34,586 nt of DNA from Gelidibacter japonicus. Its GTDB lineage: Bacteria > Bacteroidota > Bacteroidia > Flavobacteriales > Flavobacteriaceae. The stretch lies in NCBI RefSeq assembly GCF_010725055.1, contig NZ_BJKB01000027.1, positions 1 through 34,586 of the forward strand, given 5' to 3'. Each line of letters begins with the position of its first letter. Within the stretch, counting starts at the first letter, position 1. Below, one piece after another: positions 26,337 to 34,526 of this stretch. The notes beneath the pieces were generated by a model. That model had not been told where the DNA came from. It saw nothing but the letters and a program-made list of their open reading frames with translations, and ran no database searches. Position numbers and translations under genes: made by a program.

Positions 26337-27005
26337 TTGGGTATTGAACCCAAATTATTCAAAATACCTACATCAAATAGAGAAGCAAAGGTGGGCAATG
26401 AACACTTGATCTCCACATTAATGGAAGGCAATAGGAATGCCTATAATTTTCTAGTGGAAAATTACCATGATAGGATTTTCAACTACGCATTATCGTTAAC
26501 TAATAACTATGCTCTAACCCAAGATTTGATTCAGAATGTTTTTTTAAAAACCTGGGAACACCTAAACAAGTTAAATCCAATCTACCCCATTAAAAGTTTT
26601 CTTTACAAAGCGGCTTACAATGAGTTTGTAAATCTGTATCATAAAAACTTAGCCATTTCTAAAGTTGAATCCAAATTCATTGAAGCTATTGATAGTATGA
26701 CTTCAGAAGAAAATGAAGAGATTATGGAAAAGAAAAAAGCTATTGTCTTTTAAGAAATACATAAACTTCAACCAAAGTGTAGAGAGGTGTTTTTGATAAG
26801 CAAAACAGAAGGACTTACAAATCCTGAAATCGCCACTCATATGGGTATTTCTATAAAAGCTGTAGAAGCTCAAATCACTATGGCTTATTCCACCCTCAGA
26901 AAAAATTGTATTGCAAAGCATCATACTATTGTTTTTTTTAGTATTCGGATATCAGTTAAGGTCAAAGGGCTAATATTTAGCCAAGAACTCAGTCCTCTTC
27001 TTTAG
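26337..27005 (+). pseudogene. ECF sigma factor interrupted by an in-frame TAA
   Basis: One reading frame holds region 2 (LVENYHDRIFNYALSLTNNYALTQDLIQNVFLKTW) and then, after an ochre codon at 26751-26753, KLQPKCREVFLISKTEGLTNPEIATHMGISIKAVEAQ, the usual region 4 with helix-turn-helix. No shift of frame is needed: both halves are in phase and only the TAA separates them. The nominal first codon at 26337 is TTG; a GTG at 26391 or the ATG at 26424 are alternatives closer to the domain start. The two halves would be non-functional as separate peptides. It diverges from the locus B sigma gene and has no FecR neighbour. The tail after TLRKN is degenerate, which adds to the picture of decay. Confidence 0.8.
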
Positions 27006-27007
27006 AA

Positions 27008-27199
27008 GTGATTTTATATAAAAAAAAGAACATAAAACTTGTAGTTATTTTAATTTACTCCTCATTCTTTGTGCACACTGATTGCAAACAAGTGCCAGTA
27101 TCAATTATTTTCGGCACAATTGTAGATATTAAAGCTGAAAAACTATATTTTCGTCCTTCTAAAAATTTAAAACTCAAATCTTATGAAAGAACTTATTGA
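27008..27199 (+). pseudogene. Truncated lipoprotein-like N-terminal fragment
   Basis: A 63-codon frame starting at GTG. It has a signal-peptide-like segment (IKLVVILIYSSFFVHTDC) and then VSIIFGTIVDIKAEKLYFRPS, which recalls the first strands of the DUF4369-type domain found in TlpA-like lipoproteins. It then runs into unrelated residues and overlaps the start of the H1-like gene by 17 nt. It follows the broken sigma gene by 2 nt. I read it as the stump of a gene lost by deletion; a spurious frame is possible. Confidence 0.3.
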
Positions 27200-27359
27200 A
27201 AACATGCAAAGCACTTACGAATCGTTTGAAAGTGACGCTAAATTACAATTGGAAAGCGGAAATAAATCAGCGGGAACAAGAGCGAGAAAAGCGTCATTGG
27301 CCTTAGAGAAATTATTGAAGGAATTCCGTAAGGTTTCAATTGCGGAATCAAAGAAATAA
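27183..27359 (+). CDS. Small histone H1-like DNA-binding protein
   Basis: A 58-residue Lys-rich protein (MKELIENMQSTYESFESDAK at the start; GNKSAGTRARKASLALEKLLKEFRKVS in the core). It matches the pattern of the short histone H1/Hc1-like proteins widespread in Bacteroidota: an amphipathic helix followed by the GTRARKxSLxLxKLLKEFRK block. It probably binds DNA and contributes to nucleoid structure. The ATG at 27183 is the only sensible start. A terminator follows about 70 nt later. It is intact, unlike the two fragments before it. Confidence 0.85.
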   Translation: MKELIENMQSTYESFESDAKLQLESGNKSAGTRARKASLALEKLLKEFRKVSIAESKK

Positions 27360-27431
27360 CCATTAAGTATCCAGTAGGAATTCTACTCAAAACGGTTATA
27401 GTTTAATGCTTATAATAACCCAATTAAATCA

Positions 27432-27459
27432 AAAACCCCTTCAACCTTGGAGGGGTTTT
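27432..27459. terminator. Bidirectional intrinsic terminator between H1-like gene and hsdM
   Basis: AAAACCCCT (27432-27440) pairs with AGGGGTTTT (27451-27459) over a 10-nt loop. A and T runs on both sides allow function for the plus-strand H1-like transcript and the converging minus-strand hsdM transcript. Confidence 0.85.
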
Positions 27460-27498
27460 ATAATATATTTGATATTCTATAGTTTTAAATAGTCAGCC

Positions 27499-29022
27499 TC
27501 ATTCCGCCTCCCCATTAATCGTTTCCATGATTTCCCTAAAACTGTTCAGTCCAGCTTCAATATTCTCGATGATCTCGGCGGCAAGGATATCCGGGTCTGG
27601 AAGGTTGTCCAAATCGGTTAGGCTTTTGTCCTTTAGCCAGAAGATGTCCAAACTGGTTTTATCCCTTGTAATAATATCATCATAGCTATATTTACGCCAT
27701 CTTCCGTCTTCATTGTCCTCACTCCAGGTTTCTTCACGTTTGTGAATGTTTTTACCATTATAAAGCTCGATAAACTCTTCCAAGTTTTCCTGGCGCATCG
27801 GATTCTTTTTAGGCGTATGATGCACATTGGTCCTGTAATCATAAAACCAAATATCTTTGGTCCAGGCCTCTTTACTTGCTGGTTTGTTATTGAAAAACAA
27901 AACGTTTGCTTTGACACCTTGTGCGTAAAAGATACCTGTTGGCAATCTCAGAATTGTGTGGAGCTCTGTGGTTTTTAGCAATTGTTTTCTAACCTCCTCA
28001 CCTGCGCCACCTTCAAACAACACATTGTCAGGAAGTACGACTGCTGCCTGACCATCTATTTTTAATTGCGTTTTTATATGCTGCAGAAAGTTTAACTGCT
28101 TATTGGAGGTTGTTTCCCAAAAGTCCTGACGGTTATAACTCAGATCCTCCTTGACGATATCACCCTGCTCATTGGTAAAGGTCATGCTGCTTTTTTTACC
28201 AAACGGCGGGTTTGCCAATACATAATCATATCTGTTGCCATCGTCGGCTATAAGGGCATCATTTGGATTGATGAACGATTCGCCGTCAATTTCCCCTATA
28301 TTATGCAAGTACATATTCATTAAACACATTCTACGGGTGTTGGCTACAATCTCGTTGCCATGAAAGGTTTTATTTTTTAAAAACTCCTTCTCTTCTCTGT
28401 CTAATGCGTTATTGTCTACAATCCAGTCGTAGGCAGCCAAAAAGAAGCCCCCCGTACCACAGGCTGGATCTACAATGGTTTTCATGGGTTTGGGCTGCAC
28501 ACAGGCCACCATGGTTTTGATCAACGCCCTCGGTGTAAAATACTGTCCAGCACCACTTTTTGTGTCTTCTGCGTTTTTCTCCAAAAGACCTTCGTAGATT
28601 TTACCTTTGATATCGGCACCCATCAGGGACCAATCTTCTTTGTCAATGAGGTTGATGACTTTAAGCAGTTTGGCTGGATCTTGGATTTTATTCTGACTCT
28701 TGGTGAAAATCTGACCCAATGTGCCTTTTTCCGTGGACAGCGTTCGCAAAAGCTGACTATAAAAAGATTCTAATTCTGCACCTCTCTTCCCTGATAGTGT
28801 TTCCCAATTGGCGGTCTCACCATCTTCAATTTCATTGCCATCAACATCCTTTAGCTTTGGGAAGAGCAAGCCTTTATTATAAGGTGGTTTATTGAGCTCA
28901 TCTGCCATTTTAAGGAATAGCAAATAAGTGATTTGTTCTAAATAATCACCATAACCTACACCATCGTCACGCAGTACGTTGGCGAGGTTCCATATTTTTG
29001 AAATGATACTTGAATCTGTCAT
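27499..29022 (-). CDS. hsdM: Type I restriction-modification N6-adenine methyltransferase subunit
   Basis: 507 residues, full length. The N-terminal HsdM domain (about 5-140, WNLANVLRDDGVGYGDYLEQITYLLFLKM) precedes the N6_Mtase domain. The SAM motif is DPACGTGGF (185-193), and the catalytic motif IV is NPPFG (271-275). GQYFTPRALIKTM (159-171) is the usual helix before motif I. It methylates adenine with HsdS, and with HsdR makes the restriction complex. It is the last gene of the island on the minus strand and follows the decayed hsdS copy by about 10 nt, so the gene order is R-(TA)-S-Fic-S'-M, not the common M-S-R. Confidence 0.95.
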   Translation of the reverse strand: MTDSSIISKIWNLANVLRDDGVGYGDYLEQITYLLFLKMADELNKPPYNKGLLFPKLKDVDGNEIEDGETANWETLSGKRGAELESFYSQLLRTLSTEKGTLGQIFTKSQNKIQDPAKLLKVINLIDKEDWSLMGADIKGKIYEGLLEKNAEDTKSGAGQYFTPRALIKTMVACVQPKPMKTIVDPACGTGGFFLAAYDWIVDNNALDREEKEFLKNKTFHGNEIVANTRRMCLMNMYLHNIGEIDGESFINPNDALIADDGNRYDYVLANPPFGKKSSMTFTNEQGDIVKEDLSYNRQDFWETTSNKQLNFLQHIKTQLKIDGQAAVVLPDNVLFEGGAGEEVRKQLLKTTELHTILRLPTGIFYAQGVKANVLFFNNKPASKEAWTKDIWFYDYRTNVHHTPKKNPMRQENLEEFIELYNGKNIHKREETWSEDNEDGRWRKYSYDDIITRDKTSLDIFWLKDKSLTDLDNLPDPDILAAEIIENIEAGLNSFREIMETINGEAE

Positions 29023-29032
29023 TTATTATTTT

Positions 29033-29399
29033 TTATTTTTTTTCTGCTTTAATTTTTTCCAACAACACACTTGCAGGTTCGTGATTTTTATCTTCTTTAC
29101 AGGTTACAATTTCTTCTTCACTTAACAAGGTGCCTTCCAATTTTTTTAAGAATGCTTTGACGAAGCGCTTCTACTTCTAATAAACTTTCTTTTATGCTTT
29201 CTTCTATTTTATCGTTGACGGATAAACGGGATTCTATTTCTTGGACGATCTGGTGTTGTTCATGAAGGTCTGGAAATGGAACAAAAGTTTCCTTTATAGA
29301 TTTCACTCCTTCACAACCTTGTCCAGTATTTCCTATTTCCGAACCAAAAAACTGCTGGGCTACCAGCCATTTAACCTTATAGTTTTGTAACTTATATTT
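29033..29399 (-). pseudogene. Second, decayed hsdS 3' end
   Basis: The open part (29399-29118; the obvious start in it is GTG 29306) reads KVKWLVAQQFF...EIESRLSVNDKIEESIKESLLEVEALRQSILKK, the end of a specificity-subunit TRD plus conserved helix. After LRQSILKK the frame shifts, but EGTLLSEEEIVTCKEDKNHEPASVLLEKIK continues in another frame to a TAA at 29033. Against the intact hsdS (30650-30850) the DNA is about 80% alike by eye, with two bases missing in the AAGCATTTGAAGG/AAATTGGAAGG stretch. The rest of the gene is absent at the Fic side. It is a remnant of an extra hsdS. Confidence 0.85.
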
Positions 29400-29410
29400 T
29401 TAATAATGTA

Positions 29411-29450
29411 AGTTGCAAATTGTTTTGTGGCTCATAGATGATTTGCAACC
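29411..29450. repeat. Copy of the fic operator-like repeat, 3' of fic
   Basis: CAAATTGTTTTGTG and its flanks match the element upstream of fic (30606-30646) with a few differences, in direct orientation. The fic gene is therefore bracketed by imperfect direct repeats of about 40 bp. Confidence 0.55.
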
Positions 29451-29457
29451 TCATTTG

Positions 29458-30549
29458 CTAATCATTTACTATAGACAGTAATCTTTTAAAAGCATAAATA
29501 GTTGGTCTCCTACCTGCGCCCGCTTCTGCAATAACAAGAATATTTTCTTTCACTAAAATATCTAAAAGCCGTGTTGTACTCGATTTTGGAATACCAGAAT
29601 TTTTCGAAAAATAGTTGGAGGAAAATATGGGTTGAATAAAAATAGTATCCAAACAATGAACCGCATATTGGCTATGGGTGCTTTCTATTATTTCTTTTTT
29701 AACCTCCTCGTATAGATTGATAATTGCTCTTGTTTTGTTTATATTCTTTTCCGCCTGAACAATAATAGCATTTAGAAAAAACCGAATCCAATTTGTCCAA
29801 ACCCCACTATCTGTAATATTTTTTAAGGCATCATAATACTCAGACCTGTGATTTTCCAAATAATCACTGAGATAAAAAACAGGTTCATGTATTATTTTTT
29901 TATGATACAAGAATAAGGGAATTAGGATCCGTCCCATTCTACCGTTTCCGTCCAAAAATGGATGAATTATCTCAAACTGTGCATGTACAATCGCCAATTG
30001 AACAATCACATCCAATTCTTCATGATGCATATATTTTTCCCAGTTGCCCAGTGCCTCCATCATAACTGGAACTGTTGGCGGTACAAATCTGGCATCATCT
30101 ATAGTAGACCCTGGTGTGCCAATAAAGTTTTGAATACGTCTAAAATTACCTGGATCAGCACTGCTACCTCTAACGTCACGCATTAAAGTTTCGTGCATTT
30201 TACGAATTAGGTTTAGCGTAAGTGGGATACTTTGCATCTGCTCTCTTCCTTCCTTTAAGGCAATACGATAATTTATAACTTCATAAATATCGTCTTTCTT
30301 GTATTCTTCAACATCTTGTTCTCCTTCAAACTGCAAAACATCTCTTAAAGAGGCTTGAGTCCCTTCAATTTTTGATGAGTGTACAGCTTCTTGTGTGCGT
30401 AATGGTGCTAAAAGCACATCGGGGTTGATAACTGATTGTAGAAGACCGTCATAACGGGCTATATATCTGTTCGCTTTGCCCATAAGGTCTATGAGCTTAT
30501 GCCATTCTATATCCTCAATCGGTAATGTATGCGGTATGTAGGGTTTCAT
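29458..30549 (-). CDS. Fic-domain AMP-transferase with N-terminal inhibitory motif and wHTH
   Basis: 363 residues. The Fic core motif HPFLDGNGRMGR (196-207) is complete, with the catalytic His196. An N-terminal inhibitory helix SSKIEG (58-63, SxxxE(G/N) type) marks a self-inhibited class II Fic protein. The C-terminal 80 residues (FSKNSGIPKSSTTRLLDILVKENILVI) form a winged-helix-like domain, as in Fic proteins that bind DNA. Fic enzymes usually AMPylate a target Ser, Thr or Tyr; the target is unknown. It lies between intact hsdS and the decayed hsdS copy. Repeats upstream could be its own operator. Confidence 0.92.
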   Translation of the reverse strand: MKPYIPHTLPIEDIEWHKLIDLMGKANRYIARYDGLLQSVINPDVLLAPLRTQEAVHSSKIEGTQASLRDVLQFEGEQDVEEYKKDDIYEVINYRIALKEGREQMQSIPLTLNLIRKMHETLMRDVRGSSADPGNFRRIQNFIGTPGSTIDDARFVPPTVPVMMEALGNWEKYMHHEELDVIVQLAIVHAQFEIIHPFLDGNGRMGRILIPLFLYHKKIIHEPVFYLSDYLENHRSEYYDALKNITDSGVWTNWIRFFLNAIIVQAEKNINKTRAIINLYEEVKKEIIESTHSQYAVHCLDTIFIQPIFSSNYFSKNSGIPKSSTTRLLDILVKENILVIAEAGAGRRPTIYAFKRLLSIVND

Positions 30550-30605
30550 TTTTGTGACTTATGTATGAGCAACAATAATCTTTGCGACCCAAATATAGTG
30601 AAATA

Positions 30606-30646
30606 TGATTCACAAATTGTTTTGTGATTCACAAATGAGTTACAAA
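30606..30646 (-). promoter_or_regulatory. Putative operator of fic: three tandem repeats
   Basis: TGATTCACAAA occurs at 30606-30616 and again at 30625-30635 (19-bp spacing). A variant TGAGTTACAAA follows at 30636-30646. CACAAATTGTTTTGTG within it is also an imperfect palindrome. The position upstream of the fic ATG and the wHTH domain of Fic suggest autoregulation, which is an inference. Confidence 0.45.
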
Positions 30647-30649
30647 TTT

Positions 30650-31921
30650 TTAATTCTTATTCCCTGCTTTAATTTTCTCCAACAACACACTTGCCGGCTC
30701 ATAGTCTCTATCTGCTTTGCAGGTTGCTATTTCTTCTTCACTTAACAAGGTGCCTTCAAATGCTTTTTTAAGAATACTTTGACGAAGCGCTTCTGCTTTT
30801 AACAAGCCTTCTTTAATGCTTTCTTCTACTTTATCGCAGACGGATAAGCGGGATTCGATTTCTCGGATGATATTTATTTGTTGTTTACGTTCTGGAAATG
30901 GTATTAACGTATTTTTTATGATTGATAAGTTTAAATTCGGTTGTACCCCTCCACTTGACAGCAATCTTATCTCTTCATAATTTTTGACAAAAAACCACTT
31001 TACAAATTTCTTTGAATCTTGATATTCTTCAAATAATGTAATGCCTGCGAGTGCTTGATTAGTGGCGGTATCAATATTTAACTCTGAGCATTTTCCACGT
31101 GTTTTTCCTTCACCATACATTGCAATTAATAAAGACCCTTTCGGAATTAATTTACAATTTGTCTGTTTAATGGCTTCTTCAGTAATTAATTCTGACGGCT
31201 CATTTACAAATTCGTTGTTAACAACTGTACTTGTAACCCAAGAAATTGTTCCATTTTCCCAAAATTTTGAATTCCCTCTTTTTGGAGTTGCACCAGTATT
31301 CACATCAGCTATTTCATTTATCTTTTTTGTAGTATAATCTCCCTCAAACGCTTTTTTCAACACCGCCTGTCTATAAATCACCAATTGCTCTTGTGCTTTT
31401 TTAAGGTCGGCAATACCGCTATCTAAACTGCTGAAGAGTTCTTCTATTTTGTTGACGATGAACTTTTGTTCGACTAATGGTGCAACAGGTATAATAAGTT
31501 TCTTTAATATTGTTTGACTAATGTTTGGTTGCGCACCGCCAATTCCTTGTTGTATTAAAAAATTTTTCTGAAAGAATAAAAAGTGATATAAATATTCCGA
31601 TTTAAAAACCGAACTTTTATAAATCCCACAAATTGCTTGATTAGTAGCTGCATCAACACCTAAGGTGGCCATTTTTCCAATAGTTGCGCCATATAGAGCA
31701 AAAAGTAAAGTGCCTTTTGGAAACACCTTGGCACTCGAATTTTTTATTGCTTCTTCAGTGATATGTTCTTCTGAATCATAAATCACACCTCTGTCTAATT
31801 CACCTGATTTCACCCAAGGAATGTCGCCTGTATAATACGATTTATTTGCTCTACTTGGTGTTCCTCCGGACGTGGTAAAGCAAACTTCTCCCAACGGACT
31901 TTCAATCCAATCTTTTCTCAT
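30650..31921 (-). CDS. hsdS: Type I restriction-modification specificity subunit
   Basis: 423 residues with two target-recognition domains. TRD1 is about 1-150 (TSGGTPSRANKSYYTGDIPWV), with central conserved helix 155-195 (ELFSSLDSGIADLKKAQEQLVIYRQAVLKKAFEG). TRD2 is about 200-340 (NTGATPKRGNSKFWENGTISWV), with C-terminal helix 345-390 (EIESRLSVCDKVEESIKEG...LRQSILKKAFEG). The repeated halves and matching helices are the normal internal symmetry of HsdS. It follows the DUF5615 gene by 2 nt and precedes fic by about 100 nt. It determines the recognition sequence of HsdM/HsdR; the sequence itself cannot be predicted here. Confidence 0.93.
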   Translation of the reverse strand: MRKDWIESPLGEVCFTTSGGTPSRANKSYYTGDIPWVKSGELDRGVIYDSEEHITEEAIKNSSAKVFPKGTLLFALYGATIGKMATLGVDAATNQAICGIYKSSVFKSEYLYHFLFFQKNFLIQQGIGGAQPNISQTILKKLIIPVAPLVEQKFIVNKIEELFSSLDSGIADLKKAQEQLVIYRQAVLKKAFEGDYTTKKINEIADVNTGATPKRGNSKFWENGTISWVTSTVVNNEFVNEPSELITEEAIKQTNCKLIPKGSLLIAMYGEGKTRGKCSELNIDTATNQALAGITLFEEYQDSKKFVKWFFVKNYEEIRLLSSGGVQPNLNLSIIKNTLIPFPERKQQINIIREIESRLSVCDKVEESIKEGLLKAEALRQSILKKAFEGTLLSEEEIATCKADRDYEPASVLLEKIKAGNKN

Positions 31922-31923
31922 AT

Positions 31924-32340
31924 TTATATAATCCGCTTCATTTTTCTATTTAAACTAAACTCATAACCAAATGGCTTTTTGTGAGTAGTTGCGATTTTAC
32001 AAATTTCATCCCAATTTTTAGCTAAAGCTTGTGTCATTTCCCAAATGCTTAATCCATTTTTTTTACTCGGTCCTTTTAAGAAAAAAATGCCAACGTTATT
32101 CTTCTTAAATAAATCTAACTCATTTTTTCTTTTCGAAATTTTAATATCTTGGGTGATAACACAACTTCCTTCTTTTCCGATTTTTGGAACCCATTCCGTA
32201 TCCTTCGATCCGCGTCCAAATGTATCTGGTAAGAATTTAACTTCTATATTTAGATTGGTTTTAAAGCCTTCAGGAAATTGAATGATTTGGAATCCCCTGG
32301 CTAAATGAGGTGGCATATTTTCGTCCAAGTATAAAATCAT
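31924..32340 (-). CDS. DUF5615 PIN-like protein, VapC45-like toxin candidate
   Basis: 138 residues. The start MILYLDENMPPHLARGF and the middle GSCVITQDIKISKRKNELDLFKKNNVGIFFLK match the PIN-like DUF5615 fold: an acidic DEN early, the ITQD aspartate, then R/K. PIN-like proteins are RNA-cleaving toxins in VapBC-type pairs. Its ATG overlaps the stop of the upstream DUF433 gene by 4 nt, the classic coupled arrangement of antitoxin and toxin. It lies inside the RM operon between hsdR and hsdS. The family call is good; toxicity is inferred. Confidence 0.75.
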   Translation of the reverse strand: MILYLDENMPPHLARGFQIIQFPEGFKTNLNIEVKFLPDTFGRGSKDTEWVPKIGKEGSCVITQDIKISKRKNELDLFKKNNVGIFFLKGPSKKNGLSIWEMTQALAKNWDEICKIATTHKKPFGYEFSLNRKMKRII

Positions 32341-33053
32341 GCCGCATTACAATATTCTAAAGCATGAGTCACCTCTTCTTCAGATAATTGATAAACATGT
32401 GCAATATATTTGATTGGATCTCCGGCTTTATAATGATTGTGAATTATTTCAGGCTCAATATTTTTACCATCAATAATAGGGTGACCAAATTTTCGATTGG
32501 GATCAACCAAAATGGATTTATCTTTTCCGATAGGCCAAAAGCGTGACGCTAAATTGTCTTTGTCAAACTCGAGATTCACAAAGAACATTTGAATGATTTC
32601 AAGATTAAGCTGCTTTGTACCATTCAATATAATAATCCCATGTTTCGATTTTAGATAGATTTGCTTTCCATCGCTATGAATTCCCTCTATAACTTCTTTC
32701 AGAGCAAAGGGGAATGCCGTATTATACATTTGCGACAATTCGGAATGGGCTTTTAATACATTTTTAGTAGGAACCCCAGCTTCAGAAAATCTCATCATTA
32801 TATAAAACTCGATGAATGTATGAAAGCTTACTGCTCTAGTACCATTCATCTGCCAAGAATATTGGGTGTCATATTCCCTGCCTAATTTACCATCCCAGTA
32901 TTTGTTCATCCAAGTATAAACCTTTCCGTAAGGCACACGAAGAATCTGTGCAATTTCTGTTGCAGTATAAATCCCTAATCCTAATTTTGGTTTATTCTCG
33001 AAGTTCATTTGGTTTGAAGTATAGTTCAAATTTACGAGATTTTCCTTGTTCAT
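32337..33053 (-). CDS. DUF433-domain protein with MerR-like N-terminus, VapB45-like antitoxin candidate
   Basis: 238 residues. An N-terminal helix-turn-helix (YTATEIAQILRVPYGKVYTWMNKYW, about 29-53) resembles MerR-like domains. A middle helical part (SFHTFIEFYIMMRFSEAGVPTKNV) follows, and the C-terminal DUF433 domain begins at FGHPIIDGKNI and runs through YKAGDPIKYIAHVYQLSEEEVTHALEY. The DUF433 plus DUF5615 pairing is that of VapBC45-type toxin-antitoxin systems, with DUF433 as the antitoxin that also represses its own promoter. Start codon: the first ATG (33053) or Met16 are both possible. It sits 15 nt after hsdR. Confidence 0.75.
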   Translation of the reverse strand: MNKENLVNLNYTSNQMNFENKPKLGLGIYTATEIAQILRVPYGKVYTWMNKYWDGKLGREYDTQYSWQMNGTRAVSFHTFIEFYIMMRFSEAGVPTKNVLKAHSELSQMYNTAFPFALKEVIEGIHSDGKQIYLKSKHGIIILNGTKQLNLEIIQMFFVNLEFDKDNLASRFWPIGKDKSILVDPNRKFGHPIIDGKNIEPEIIHNHYKAGDPIKYIAHVYQLSEEEVTHALEYCNAA

Positions 33054-33068
33054 TCGTACAAATTAACA

Positions 33069-34526
33069 TTATGCGGCCAACACTTCATTAAGTTCATCAA
33101 TAATCTCGTTCATTTGGTTGCCAAATAGCTGATACATTTTTCCTTTTCCGCCTTGGGAATCAAAAGGTGTATAATCCAAATCGTCTATTTCAATATGGTA
33201 ACTACTTACCACGTGATCTTTGATCATGCGTAGCCAGTCCAATTGTTCAGTTGTAAAACGGTTATGCTGTCCTGCGTTTTGTTTAAAAATCCACTTTCTG
33301 AAATTTTCGTCAATGGTTTTATCGTAGGCTTTTAATTCGCTGTCAATACCACATGCTCTTCTAATCAAGGAGACCAATGCGGTTAATTCATCTTGAGGTT
33401 GTTTGCTTTTCACCTCTTCCAATGCTGAATAGGCATCCCACACGTAATCTGGTGCCAAGAGTGGCTTTTCAAGTTTGAGTTTCTCCATCACCTCTTTGAT
33501 CATTTTAAATGTGATGTCTCTACGATTGTACGGTTGGTCGTAAAAAATACTCAGGGCTTTAATCTCGTCTTTGTTGGCTTCAAGGTATTCGGTAAAATCT
33601 TTTACCACTTGGGTGGCTTTATCTACCGATGTGGTATCCCATTCGCTTTTAATAATAGTGTCTATATTATGACTGTCTATAATTTGTTCGTGCTGTTTAC
33701 GCACATTTTCCACATAGTCGTTAAAGGCGCCATTAAACGTTCTACTGGCTTCTAAAATTAACTGCCCCTGAGCTTTCTCTTTGGCTTCCTCAATCAGATC
33801 TGGTGTTCTGTCTTGAATAGGGATTTTATCTATCTCAATTTGCGCTTTGGCTTCAATGTCATCCTGGTCGAAAGCCGTAATCAACTCCTTGGTAATCTGT
33901 TTTAAGTTTTTACCTCCAGAAAACTCCAGGATTTTGTCCTTTTCCTTTTCTGTAATCTGTTTTTCCAATCGGATGAGTCGGTTGGCTAAGGACAAAAATA
34001 AATCTTCATCAACCACGCCCATGGCTACCGCTCCCAATAAATCTTTCATTGGCACCGTCGGTTTACGTTCCAGAGGTCTGCTATCTGTCTTTTTGGATTT
34101 GGTAGCACCTACTGCATCTACAATAACGAAGTGTGTTTTGCTTTTCGCCGTTCTTGTCACTAATTGTAAGGAATCAGTATTAATGGTTCGCGTACCACGC
34201 CCTTTCATTTGTTCAAAATAGTTGATGCTTTTAACATCTCGCATAAACAACAGCACTTCCAAAGGTTTTACGTCCGTTCCAGTAGCAATCATATCGACCG
34301 TTACCGCAATCCGTGGATAATAGGAGTTTCTAAAGCGGTTCAATACCGATTTAGGATCTTCTTCGATTTTATAGGTTACCTTTTTACAAAAGTCATTGCC
34401 TTCGTCAAATTCTTCACGAATAATTTTTATGATATCATCGGCGTGGCTGTCCGTTTTGGTGGATAGGACGGATAAAGTGAGCCACTCGCAGCGGATGAAA
34501 GTGAGCATAGCAAAGTAAGTGCTCAA
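33069..34526 (-). pseudogene. hsdR: C-terminal half of type I restriction endonuclease HsdR, 5' truncated
   Basis: The frame is 485 codons, but HsdR-like sequence begins only at about residue 24 (KTDSHADDIIKIIREEFDEG, about 34457 downward). It has helicase motif V (ATGTDVKPLEVLLFMRDV), motif VI (QMKGRGTRT), the long linker and the EcoEI_R-type C-terminus (LDYTPFDSQGGKGKMYQLFG). The preceding 23 residues (STYFAMLTFIRCEWLTL...) do not resemble HsdR, and stops lie just upstream in this frame, so the nuclease and the first helicase lobe (normally several hundred residues) are missing. HsdR without these cannot restrict. A rearrangement or insertion at about 34455-34465 is likely. Confidence 0.8.

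Noticed and set aside
26751-26786. Frameshift in the third sigma gene
   Set aside because: Both halves are in the same frame; the only lesion is the TAA codon.
30606-30646. CRISPR array
   Set aside because: Repeats are 11 bp, only three, with uneven spacing, and no cas gene is present; an operator is the better reading.
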